Assembly (NCBI RefSeq): GCF_016587375.1
Contig: NZ_BNJG01000001.1
Location: 3,168,001-3,232,000 of the forward strand
Source: Ktedonobacter robiniae
GTDB lineage: Bacteria > Chloroflexota > Ktedonobacteria > Ktedonobacterales > Ktedonobacteraceae
Length of the DNA: 64,000 nt
Direction: 5' to 3'
In this document: piece after piece, positions 7,914 to 16,354 of the stretch
Layout of the letters: every line of letters begins with the position of its first letter
Numbering within the stretch: position 1 is the first letter of the stretch
Notes under the pieces: model-generated
What the model was told of the DNA's origin: nothing
Seen by the model: only the letters and a program-made list of their open reading frames with translations
Database searches by the model: none
Program-made: the position numbers and the translations under genes

Positions 7914-8648
7914 CTACTCTTGAGAGGCTTCGGTGGTGACGAGGCCATCGTTGATGTAGAGGACACGGTCGGCGGCCTTGTAGAGGACGGCGTCATGAGT
8001 GGCGATGAGCATGCCGATGCCCTCCTCGTGGGCAATGGTGCGCAGAAGCATGATGATGTCGCGTCCAGTGAGGGAGTCGAGGTTGCCGGTCGGCTCGTCG
8101 GCGATGATAAAACGTGGTTTGTGGACCAGTGCCCTGGCGAGGGCCACGCGTTGCTGCTCGCCGCCTGAAAGCTCCATGCCGCGATGATGGGCGCGTTTGC
8201 CCAGGCCAACGTGTTCAAGCGCCTGTAGGGCCATTTCTGTGCGTTTGCGTCCAGGCACGCGGGCCAGGCGTAGGGGAATTTCGACGTTTTCCTGCGCGGT
8301 AAGCGAGGGGAAGAGGTGAGCGTTCTGGAACATCATGCCAACGCTTTCGCGGCGCAGGCGCGCGCGTTCAGTCTCGTTAAGCGTGGAGAGATCTTTCTCC
8401 AGGATGGAGACCTTGCCGCTGGTAGGGTTATCCAGCCCGATTAGGATATTGAGCAGGGTGGTCTTGCCGGAGCCGGAGCGCCCGCGCAGGGCGACAAATT
8501 CGCCTGGGAGGACACGCAGATCGATTCCACGTAGGGCATGCACGACTCCACCGCCTGAGGGGAAGTCGCGTGTGACGCCCCGGGCCTCGACGATTGTGCT
8601 AATGAGCGTGCCGTTTGGTTGCTGAGCGGTCAGTGCTTGTGAATCCAT
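7914..8648 (-). CDS. ABC transporter ATP-binding protein, LolD/MacB type
   Basis: A 244-residue ATPase with Walker [10 protein letters not shown], a Q-loop ([12 protein letters not shown]), signature LSGGEQQR, Walker B FIIADEP with the typical PTGNLDS D-loop, and the switch His in ATHD. This is the MacB/LolD subfamily, which energises FtsX-type permeases acting as mechanotransmitters rather than classic importers (known for the family). Its ATG overlaps the stop of the upstream ATPase by one base (TAATG), indicating translational coupling. It is the last gene of the leftward ABC locus. It has no C-terminal extension, unlike its neighbour. Confidence 0.93.
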   Translation of the reverse strand: MDSQALTAQQPNGTLISTIVEARGVTRDFPSGGGVVHALRGIDLRVLPGEFVALRGRSGSGKTTLLNILIGLDNPTSGKVSILEKDLSTLNETERARLRRESVGMMFQNAHLFPSLTAQENVEIPLRLARVPGRKRTEMALQALEHVGLGKRAHHRGMELSGGEQQRVALARALVHKPRFIIADEPTGNLDSLTGRDIIMLLRTIAHEEGIGMLIATHDAVLYKAADRVLYINDGLVTTEASQE

Positions 8649-9625
8649 TAACGTTTCTCTCCCTTCATGGAGGGTTCGGATATGATGTGTCCATTTTTGC
8701 CGTTGCCATTACCATTACCCTCGCTCTGGAGAGGCCAGAGTTCGACATGGTCATCGACGATACGTACCTCGGCGCGACCATTGAAGGGCAGACGCTCGAT
8801 AGCCTCTTTGGGAAGTTGCAGGCGGCCCGCGCGGTCAATCAGAACCGATTCGCGGTGAGTGCGTGTGGAGAGGCCAATAATGGCGCTGGCCTCCTGCATA
8901 TGCTCGTGTAGCTCTTCTAGCTCGGCCTCGCGGCGCACGGTCTCAGTACTGGTGCGCCCATCGCGGATGGCGATGGTGCGGTCAACGTTGGCTGCCAGGG
9001 CCGCGTCGTGGGTAACGGTAACGATGGTCAGACCTAGCTGCTGATTAAGGTCGCGTAGCAGGTTGTAGATAGCGTGTGCCGTGACCGAGTCGAGTTCACC
9101 TGTTGGCTCATCGGCTAGCAAGATCTGGGGCGAGTTGGCCAGGGCGACGGCGATGGCGCAGCGCTGCTGCTCACCACCTGAGAGCTGATCAGGTTTCTTG
9201 TTCAGCTTATCGCCGAGCCCCACTAGGCCGAGGAGTTCACGGGCGCGTTGATTGCGCTGACGGCTTCCCACGCCACTGAGCATCTGAGGGAGGGCCACAT
9301 TGGCCTCCGCGCTCAGTTCGGGTAGGAGATTACGCCCGCTTTGCTGCCAAACCTGTCCCACTATGTAGCGGCGATAATTCAGGCGCTGAGCGGCCGTGAG
9401 TCGTGTCAGGTCATTGCCTGAGACACGGCAGCCACCCGCGCTTGGTACATCAAGGCCGCTAAGAATATTGAGTAGCGTACTTTTTCCTGAGCCCGAGGCT
9501 CCAACGATGGCAATCATTTCACCTGGCGCCACCTCCAGATCCAGGCCTTGCAGGGCCACGACCTCCAGGTCGGCGACTTTATAAATTTTTACCAGATTAT
9601 CACAAATAATAATAGGTTCCGACAT
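8648..9625 (-). CDS. ABC transporter ATP-binding protein with AbrB-like C-terminal tail
   Basis: Residues 1 to about 230 are a MacB/LolD-type ATPase: Walker [10 protein letters not shown], signature LSGGEQQR, Walker [14 protein letters not shown], switch VTHD. The last ~95 residues are unusual. A helical linker ([19 protein letters not shown]) is followed by [20 protein letters not shown]...[15 protein letters not shown], which resembles the swapped-hairpin SpoVT/AbrB domain, then a Gly/Asn-rich tail. In solute ABC systems such a domain is not expected; it may mediate dimerisation or DNA binding (inference). The start ATG 9625 lies 40 bp after the first permease gene's end in transcription order. 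Confidence 0.9.
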   Translation of the reverse strand: MSEPIIICDNLVKIYKVADLEVVALQGLDLEVAPGEMIAIVGASGSGKSTLLNILSGLDVPSAGGCRVSGNDLTRLTAAQRLNYRRYIVGQVWQQSGRNLLPELSAEANVALPQMLSGVGSRQRNQRARELLGLVGLGDKLNKKPDQLSGGEQQRCAIAVALANSPQILLADEPTGELDSVTAHAIYNLLRDLNQQLGLTIVTVTHDAALAANVDRTIAIRDGRTSTETVRREAELEELHEHMQEASAIIGLSTRTHRESVLIDRAGRLQLPKEAIERLPFNGRAEVRIVDDHVELWPLQSEGNGNGNGKNGHIISEPSMKGEKR

Positions 9626-9665
9626 GCTAGCTCCTTAGGTTCCCAATTTATCGTAGGGTTTGCTC

Positions 9666-12600
9666 TTAATCCTCATTCAGGCGTAGGGCCTGCCCCATGG
9701 ATGGTTTTGAGACGACACGAATCATCATTGTAAGCGCGCCGATGCAGATCACAATCAGGGCTATTAGTGCCAGTAGCAACTGGCTTGAGATGATAATTCT
9801 GGTAGGTAGCAGGCTCTGGAGCGCATAGAAGGCGTTCCCTCCACCAAAGGTTCCGGCCGCGATGGGTGGAATACTGGTGACCGCCAGGGACGGTACGATG
9901 GTATAGGAGAGTAGCGCGCCAAAACCCAGGCCGAGCAGGAGCGCCACCAGGTAGATAATAGCCTGCTCCCATGAGAGCACACTGGCAACCTGCGCGGGTG
10001 TTGTCCCAAGCGCGCGTAGGACCGCGAAACTGGTCAGGCGAGCGCGGGCACTAATCCAGGAGGAGAGCAGGCTGCCAACGAGCGCGAGCAGGAGTGCTGT
10101 GGAGGCGCCAATGATCAGTATACCAATCAAGTTGAGGTAGAGCGGATCATTCTCCATAGAATTATAGAGTGCGCGCCGATCTACTAGTCCGCCAAGGCGC
10201 AGAGGAGTAGCCGTTAGCGCGTTGCGCACCTGGCCCAGCGTGGCCGCGTCATCGCTCGTTTTCAGCCAGATATGGTTGATAGGCAGATGAGTATCCTGCT
10301 TCTTTATGGCGGATTGATATGCTGCGTTTAAGCCTATATAGCTGGTCAGAATACCCCCTTGCGCTTGAATCTGGCCATTGGCGATATCAGAGGCATTATC
10401 AATAATAGTGGGAATATGTTCCACCTGTCCAAGCACATAGACATCGAGTGACACATTATCGAGTGTGACCGAGAAGGTCGAACCTGGATGGAGTTGCAGG
10501 GTATCCCAGATGACGCTATCGACGAAGGCGGGTATCTTACCTGGTTCGTCGGCAATGCGCAATTGCTGCATCATTGTGGTAAGTGATTGCGTTGAGCTCT
10601 GGGCGGGCCAGACGGCTGTCTGCGCGAATGAATCTGGATCAACTGCCTCCAGTTGGAGCGTCAACGATGGTGAGATGCCATTGGTGGCCCCATTGACCTG
10701 ATAATCTGCCGAGGCTGAGACGACACCGGGCAGCTGGCGGTAGCGCTCTTGCCAACCCTGGATGGAAACAGGTGGTTGGGCAATGGTATTGGGGGCCGGG
10801 AGGATGCCGCTGAAATCGGCTCCCGCCTGATAGGCAGCCAGGTCCTGCGTACGCTGTGCCTGGGTCGCGGTAAAGACAAGCGTAAAGATCGCGAAGGCGG
10901 TGGCGAGCGAGAGCAGGAGCGTCATGCGTAGTGCTTGCCTGGGCGAGCGCGACATCTGGGCCAGGGCCAGCATCGTGGCGGCTCCGCTCCCACGTCCCGC
11001 CAGTTTCGATCCCCAGCGTAGTAAGACAGGAAAGACGCGCATAAAGAGCAGGACACAGGCTATGAGCAGGAAGACAGGCGCGATAAGCGCGAGAGGCGAA
11101 GAAACCAGGGTCTGAGTGCGAATATCGAGCAGGCCGCCACTGCTAATAGTGGTGATATAGAGCGAGGCAAAGTAGCCAGCCAGGGCGATAATTGCGGCCA
11201 CGACATCGAGGTAGAGGCGCTGCCAGAAGGGGTGGTGCTGCGTGCGCGCGGCCTCGCGTCGTACCGAGAGAACATCCATGTGTGTGGCGCGGTTCAGGGT
11301 AAAGAGCAGCGCGAGAACGGCGATACCCGCTGCCAGAAGCGCGTAAGGAGCCTCGGCAATCAGGGCCAGGAGCGGCGCATTGGCGATGAGGTTGAGCGCG
11401 TCCTGGTCGGTGACTGGCAGTAGGGTATGCGCCATGAGATTCACCAGAGGGAGTGCCAGGAGCATGCCCACGATGAGCGCCAGTACACTGATCAGCAGAC
11501 CCTGAACGGCGAGCGAGCCAAAGATCTGGCTAGAACTGGCACCTCGACTGCGAAGGGTCGCGATAGAGTCCGCCTGACGATCTACCAGGAGCTCCGACAT
11601 CATGCTCACAAAGATCAGGATCAGGGCAATGATCTGGAGCGAGAGGACGAGGATGGGAATACGCGCAATGGAAATGCGGTCACGGAACTGACCCAGAATG
11701 CCGCTGCTATTGCTAGAGTCAACCAGGGGACCAGAGAGCTTGACCTGCTTGAAGTAGGGATAGGGCGGAAGGGTAGTCGCGGTGGGCGAAAGCGCGCCAT
11801 ATTTATTGGCCATCCCGGTCTGAACCAGGTTCATCTGGCGACTAAAATCATCTAGATTGTTCATCGAGACACTGGTCGGATTGATGTAGTAGATCCAGTG
11901 CAGTGTCACAGGCGAGGTGATAAGCGTTGCCTGGGAGTGGGTAAGCTGGGCCACGCTATCAAAGGTCTGGTAGAGCGTGTTATCGCTGACCAGGCCATTG
12001 TAATACGTCCACTCGCCAGCCTTCGTCGGCTGAAAACTTGAACCATTCCAGAAGCGGTCATTAGCGGTGTTTGGTTTGAAGATACCAACCAGGCGCATGC
12101 TAATAGTCGTGTTCTGTGTATTCTGGGACTGTGGATTGAGCATGTAGGGGAGCTGTACTCCAACTGTATCGCCCACCCGAGCGTGCATGCTGAGCGCGCT
12201 CTCGCGCGTAAGCAGCAGTTCAAGCTCGCCACTGGTAGCGCTGGGAAGCTTGCCCTCTATGAGAGAGATATGGGCCTGCAATTGTGGGGGCGTCGAGGCG
12301 AAGAGTTGTAACTGATCGCCAGAGTGCTGAGGTTTAGGGGTCAGGATGCTCATGCCTGGGAATTGCAGGGAGGACTGGACCTGATTTGTCAGGTAGGGAT
12401 GGAGGCGTTGCTGGACCAGGGGATCGACTTGGTTATGCACATCCTTAATCAATTGCGAGGAGAGACCTTGAATGCTGGTATCGATTTGTAACTCGCGATT
12501 GATTGGGGACGCGTTGAGGGTCGAGCGTAATCCCGCTGTATTGGTGACGGTCGAGAGCAATGGGACCGTACACATGATCACAATTGCGGCCATGATCCCC

Positions 12601-12734
12601 AGCCCAGTCAGCAGCAGGAGTGAGCCACTTTGACGCCAGCGCCAGCGTGCGAGCGTTGTTACCGCCGAGAACGAGGCGCGTGGCTTTCTCGCGAGCGGTT
12701 GCTTTGTCCTTGTCTGTGTTGTACTGGCTGCCAT
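9666..12734 (-). CDS. Giant FtsX/MacB-type ABC permease (copy 1)
   Basis: 1022 residues. One N-terminal membrane helix (LLLLTGLGIMAAIVIMCTVP) is followed by a large extracytoplasmic region. Next comes an FtsX-like block with three helices (IPILVLSLQIIALILIFVSMM onward, about 355-470), further helices (about 500-570), a second extracytoplasmic domain, and a C-terminal FtsX block (about 860-1010) ending GQALRLNED. Duplicated FtsX permeases of this kind work with LolD/MacB ATPases on lipoproteins, peptides or envelope remodelling; the substrate is unknown here. The ATG at 12734 has AAAGGAAT upstream. The ERSLRTSRGASSSQ-type 'SRGAS' motif after TM2 (LRSRGASSSQIFG) is shared by all three paralogues. 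Confidence 0.88.
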   Translation of the reverse strand: MAASTTQTRTKQPLARKPRASFSAVTTLARWRWRQSGSLLLLTGLGIMAAIVIMCTVPLLSTVTNTAGLRSTLNASPINRELQIDTSIQGLSSQLIKDVHNQVDPLVQQRLHPYLTNQVQSSLQFPGMSILTPKPQHSGDQLQLFASTPPQLQAHISLIEGKLPSATSGELELLLTRESALSMHARVGDTVGVQLPYMLNPQSQNTQNTTISMRLVGIFKPNTANDRFWNGSSFQPTKAGEWTYYNGLVSDNTLYQTFDSVAQLTHSQATLITSPVTLHWIYYINPTSVSMNNLDDFSRQMNLVQTGMANKYGALSPTATTLPPYPYFKQVKLSGPLVDSSNSSGILGQFRDRISIARIPILVLSLQIIALILIFVSMMSELLVDRQADSIATLRSRGASSSQIFGSLAVQGLLISVLALIVGMLLALPLVNLMAHTLLPVTDQDALNLIANAPLLALIAEAPYALLAAGIAVLALLFTLNRATHMDVLSVRREAARTQHHPFWQRLYLDVVAAIIALAGYFASLYITTISSGGLLDIRTQTLVSSPLALIAPVFLLIACVLLFMRVFPVLLRWGSKLAGRGSGAATMLALAQMSRSPRQALRMTLLLSLATAFAIFTLVFTATQAQRTQDLAAYQAGADFSGILPAPNTIAQPPVSIQGWQERYRQLPGVVSASADYQVNGATNGISPSLTLQLEAVDPDSFAQTAVWPAQSSTQSLTTMMQQLRIADEPGKIPAFVDSVIWDTLQLHPGSTFSVTLDNVSLDVYVLGQVEHIPTIIDNASDIANGQIQAQGGILTSYIGLNAAYQSAIKKQDTHLPINHIWLKTSDDAATLGQVRNALTATPLRLGGLVDRRALYNSMENDPLYLNLIGILIIGASTALLLALVGSLLSSWISARARLTSFAVLRALGTTPAQVASVLSWEQAIIYLVALLLGLGFGALLSYTIVPSLAVTSIPPIAAGTFGGGNAFYALQSLLPTRIIISSQLLLALIALIVICIGALTMMIRVVSKPSMGQALRLNED

Positions 12735-12806
12735 ACATATATTCCTTTATGTTCAGTGTATGATATTGATCTCCCCTCCTGTTTTCTGGGCAAGGGGGGA
12801 AAGGAA

Positions 12807-12823
12807 TTTGGGGACACCCCAAA
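12807..12823. terminator. Short hairpin, 7-bp stem
   Basis: TTTGGGG-ACA-CCCCAAA, 36 bp downstream of the stop of the second permease gene. The flanking bases are C/G-rich and partly resemble sequence near 24300. Confidence 0.45.
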
Positions 12824-12858
12824 CCCCGCCAAGGGCTCTGCCACTGGACCCCGTTCGC

Positions 12859-15800
12859 TTAGTCCTGGTTGAGGCGCAGGACCTGTCCCATGGAGGGGCG
12901 CGATACCGTGCGGATCATCAGACCGAGCGCGACGAAGAAGAAAATCACGAGCACGCCAAAGGCCAGAAAGAGCGTCGAAGGAAAAATTGGTTGCACTGGA
13001 ATGATCTGCTGCAACGCGTAAAAATCTGGCAGTGAGAGGGTGCTCAGGATGCCGATATTCGGCACACCGCTAAAAACCAGGTTGGGGACCAGGGTAAGCG
13101 AGAGCAGCATACCCGCCAGAATTCCCAGAAGCACACCTGTTGTGTAGATCAGGCTTAACTCCCAACCAAGCACGCTGGCGACCTGTCCCGGTGAGGTTCC
13201 CAGGGCGCGTAAGACGGCGAAGTTTGCCAGGCGTGGGCGTACGCTCAGCAGGGAGGCGAGCAGGTCGCCCACAATGGCCAGCAGGAGCGCTATGATGGTA
13301 CCCACTTCCAGGATGCCCAGCAGGTTCAAGCTCAGTGGATCAGTGCGCAGGCTATTGAAGATCTCCCGCCGGTCATAGACGCCCTGCGTATACTGTTGTG
13401 AGCCCAGTCGATCACGCAGAGAGCCGCGCAAATTGGCGAGCTGGGTGGCATCATCGGTAGTGTGCAGCCAGAAGTAATTCGGGGCCAGAGGTTTGCCTCC
13501 ACTGGTAAAGCCGCTGTCCTGCGCCTCTTGCTGATAGGCCTTCAGGTAGGTTTGATAATCGACGATGACGCCCGCTGAAGGCTGCGTCTCGTTGGGCAGA
13601 CCTCCCTGCGTACTATCATTGACAGTCGGAAGGTGCTCTACCTTGCCCACCACCACGCATTTCAGGTCAGCAATATCCAGGTTGCTGACTTGAATCGTAA
13701 AGACAGAACCCATATGGAGATTCAGCCGATCCCATGCCAACTGGTCAACGTAGGCCGGAACGGCTCCCTGTGGTCCATGAGGCGCGCGTAGCTGCTGCAT
13801 CATAGTAGCGAGCTGTGGTTGATCGGGCCAGTAGGCGGTCGCGGCAAAGGTGCTGGTATCGACTGCGCGTACCTGAAAAAGCGAGGTGGGGCCGCTGTTA
13901 TTAGCGGTATTAATCGCGGCTGGACCCGCAAAACCGATGCTGGCGTCGCTTACGCCTGGAAGCTTTGCGTACTCTTTTTGCTGTGTCTGTTGGGGGGGGA
14001 TATAGGTGCCATGTACTGGCAATGGGCCGCTAAAGTCCGCACCTGCCTCGTAGCTCGCCAGGCTCTGGGCGTGCTGGTTCTGCGTCGCTGTGAAGACGCT
14101 GGTAAAGATGGTAAAGGCCAGGGCCAGCGCGAGCAAGAGAATCATGCGCACACTCTGTCCGGGTGCGCGTGAGATCTGAGCCAGGGCCAGCATCGAAGAC
14201 GCGCTTTTCCCCCGCCCTGCCAGGCGAGCAGCCAGGTTGAGCAGAGCCGGGTAGAAGCGGAAGAAGAGCAGGACGGCGGCAATGATCAGGAAGAGGGGGG
14301 CCGCCAGGGAGAGGGGCGTTGCGATGAGGGACCTGGTGCGCACATCGAGCAGGCTATTCAAGCCGCTCAGGTAGGTCGAGACCCCAAAGCCACAGAGCGC
14401 CACAATCGCGGCCACAATATCCAGGTGTAGACGCTGAATCAGTCCCCGGCGCGTGGAGCGAGAGGACTCACGGCGCGTCGCCAGGACATCCATGTTTCTG
14501 GTGCCATAGAGCGCAATTGCCAGAGTGAGAAACGAGACCAGGGCCACAAGCAGCGCGTAAGGAGCGATCAGTTGGAGTACCTCACGTTGGCGCTGGGAAA
14601 GCACAAGCAGGGCGCTCAAATCGGTGCTGGCGAGCTGGCTATGTGCCAGGGAGTAAGCTGCGATTATCGCCAGAATTGGACCACTAAGCAGCGCGAGAAT
14701 GCAGAGCCAGAAGCCCTGAGTTAACAAAGCGACATAGACCTGCCCTCCACTGGCTCCCCGGCTGCGAAGGATCGCGATGGTATCGCGCTGGCGCTCGATT
14801 AGCAGTCCCGACATCATGCTAATGAAGAACAGGATCAGGGCAATGATCTGCGCTGAGATGATTGCCACGGGAAGCTGCACGACCGAGAGGCGATTATGGT
14901 ACTGATCGACCACACCGGGCGCATCCTGGCTACTGAAGAGCGCGCTGGTCAGAAACATGGAGTTGACATTGGGTATGGAGGAGTTTCCTTGAGAATTGGC
15001 ACTGAAGGGATTGGTATAGGTATCGTGTCGTGAAAGCAGGTCGCCATGCTGGCGCGTCATATCGGATTGCAGTCCTGAAATATTACTTGAGAAGCTGTCA
15101 AACTGGGTAAAATCGACTCTCTGGGGATCGACGCGATAAGTCCAGGTTTCGTCAGGTACTGAAGAAGTGGTGATATGCGCTAGATACGCGGCACTTTGAT
15201 TATAGAAGAATGAGACATAGGAATAGGCCTGGTCGATATGGTGTGCCTGTGCGAACTGGTCATAGGGGGCGAGCAGGAGTTCATTGGCGCTCAGGAACTT
15301 ATAGACGGGAATATCGCGAGCGCCTACGGAATGTACATCTGGCGTGAAGTCGTTTTGATGCCAGTAGGCGCGTTCTGTCTCAGGGACCGCGAAGATACCG
15401 ACCACGCGAGCGGGAAAGTTTAGCGTGTATGTATGCTTAGTGATTTGAGCCTGGAGGTCTTCAGGCGTTGAGACATTTCGCGACACTTCCTCAAAGGGGG
15501 CATCCATAACCGTTGTGGTCAAGGTCAGGGATGAACCAACAACAAGTTTGTTGATGCTGGCAGTATCCGCTGTCAGAATAATCTCATACTCTTTACTATG
15601 TACATTGGGGAAGCGGCCAGAGAGTAGGTGCAGATGCTTCCCATCTTGAGGGAATGAGGCGGTATAGTTCGTTAATTCATAGGAGTTGCCGGCAGGGAGT
15701 TTGGGCGAGGCAACAGAGATACTGTTTGAAGAGAACATCAGTGACGGCTGATCTGATATATAAGGGCCAAGGTGCTGGCGCATCAAGGGATCGAGTGCCT

Positions 15801-16086
15801 TATAGTTCGCCTGCAGGGTCTTGCTAGAGAAGCCCGCTGGATTGAGCCCCAGGCTTACCTCGGGTGTATTCACCGTTGTACTGAGGATGCCACGCAGGCC
15901 AGCGGTTGTCGTTACAGTCGAATAGAGTGGAATGGTGCAGGCAACCGCGATGGCCGAGATGAGTCCAAGCGCAATAATGAGGAGGAGAAACCAGGTGCGG
16001 CTGAGACTCCAGAGCGCCAACGTCACAGCTGGCGGCGTTAGCGTGCGGTTACTCGAACGAGGCGGTGCATGAGTAATACTGGACAT
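12859..16086 (-). CDS. Giant FtsX/MacB-type ABC permease (copy 2)
   Basis: 1075 residues with the same plan as the neighbouring permease. There is an N-terminal helix (FLLLIIALGLISAIAVACTI), a long extracytoplasmic domain rich in Thr/Ser/Tyr, and an FtsX block starting QLPVAIISAQIIALILFFIS with the LRSRGASGGQVYV motif. Central helices follow, then a second extracytoplasmic domain, and a C-terminal FtsX block with ANFAVLRALGTSPGQVASVL and the ending GQVLRLNQD. Start ATG 16086 has AAGGAA 9 nt upstream. The gene is separated from copy 1 by about 125 bp holding a small hairpin. Presumably it pairs with one or both ATPases downstream. Confidence 0.88.
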   Translation of the reverse strand: MSSITHAPPRSSNRTLTPPAVTLALWSLSRTWFLLLIIALGLISAIAVACTIPLYSTVTTTAGLRGILSTTVNTPEVSLGLNPAGFSSKTLQANYKALDPLMRQHLGPYISDQPSLMFSSNSISVASPKLPAGNSYELTNYTASFPQDGKHLHLLSGRFPNVHSKEYEIILTADTASINKLVVGSSLTLTTTVMDAPFEEVSRNVSTPEDLQAQITKHTYTLNFPARVVGIFAVPETERAYWHQNDFTPDVHSVGARDIPVYKFLSANELLLAPYDQFAQAHHIDQAYSYVSFFYNQSAAYLAHITTSSVPDETWTYRVDPQRVDFTQFDSFSSNISGLQSDMTRQHGDLLSRHDTYTNPFSANSQGNSSIPNVNSMFLTSALFSSQDAPGVVDQYHNRLSVVQLPVAIISAQIIALILFFISMMSGLLIERQRDTIAILRSRGASGGQVYVALLTQGFWLCILALLSGPILAIIAAYSLAHSQLASTDLSALLVLSQRQREVLQLIAPYALLVALVSFLTLAIALYGTRNMDVLATRRESSRSTRRGLIQRLHLDIVAAIVALCGFGVSTYLSGLNSLLDVRTRSLIATPLSLAAPLFLIIAAVLLFFRFYPALLNLAARLAGRGKSASSMLALAQISRAPGQSVRMILLLALALAFTIFTSVFTATQNQHAQSLASYEAGADFSGPLPVHGTYIPPQQTQQKEYAKLPGVSDASIGFAGPAAINTANNSGPTSLFQVRAVDTSTFAATAYWPDQPQLATMMQQLRAPHGPQGAVPAYVDQLAWDRLNLHMGSVFTIQVSNLDIADLKCVVVGKVEHLPTVNDSTQGGLPNETQPSAGVIVDYQTYLKAYQQEAQDSGFTSGGKPLAPNYFWLHTTDDATQLANLRGSLRDRLGSQQYTQGVYDRREIFNSLRTDPLSLNLLGILEVGTIIALLLAIVGDLLASLLSVRPRLANFAVLRALGTSPGQVASVLGWELSLIYTTGVLLGILAGMLLSLTLVPNLVFSGVPNIGILSTLSLPDFYALQQIIPVQPIFPSTLFLAFGVLVIFFFVALGLMIRTVSRPSMGQVLRLNQD

Positions 16087-16111
16087 CGAGCAGTTCCTTT
16101 ATCTAGTACTT

Positions 16112-16174
16112 CCTATCCGAACACCCTGAGCGCGAAGCGCTAGACACGCCAGTGGCGTTGGGTTTCGGAATAAG
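16112..16174 (-). repeat. MITE/REP-like element, copy 2 (short form)
   Basis: Read on the minus strand it begins CTTATTCCGAAACCC and ends with GGGTGTTCGGATAGG. It keeps the CGCCACTGGCG and AGCGCTTCGCGCTCAGGG parts but lacks the CCCCCATTCGGGG modules. It sits directly upstream of permease copy 2. Confidence 0.65.
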
Positions 16175-16302
16175 ATCTTAGAGGTGATGGCTGGCTTCTA
16201 GTCAGGAGTTGTAGGCGGCAGTGCCTGAACATCAGGAGTCATAGATAAGTACGTCCTGTCCCATAATAATCTCACGAGAAGCAAAAAAACTTACGGTTAA
16301 AA

Positions 16303-16349
16303 GAAGCTAGAGTAATGCCAGGCGTACAGCCTGGCATTACTCTAGCTTC
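16303..16349. terminator. Perfect hairpin, 21-bp stem, 5-nt loop
   Basis: Arms 16303-16323 and 16329-16349. It ends 5 bp before the stop codon of the third permease gene, on the side where its transcript ends. Confidence 0.8.
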
Positions 16350-16354
16350 TTGCT

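Noticed and set aside
12783..12823. Similarity to the sequence at 24298-24335 (GTCCCCAA-TTC-TTTCCC type, opposite strands)
   Set aside because: Probably a second repeat family, but the shared part is only about 30 bases with mismatches; not enough to define an element.
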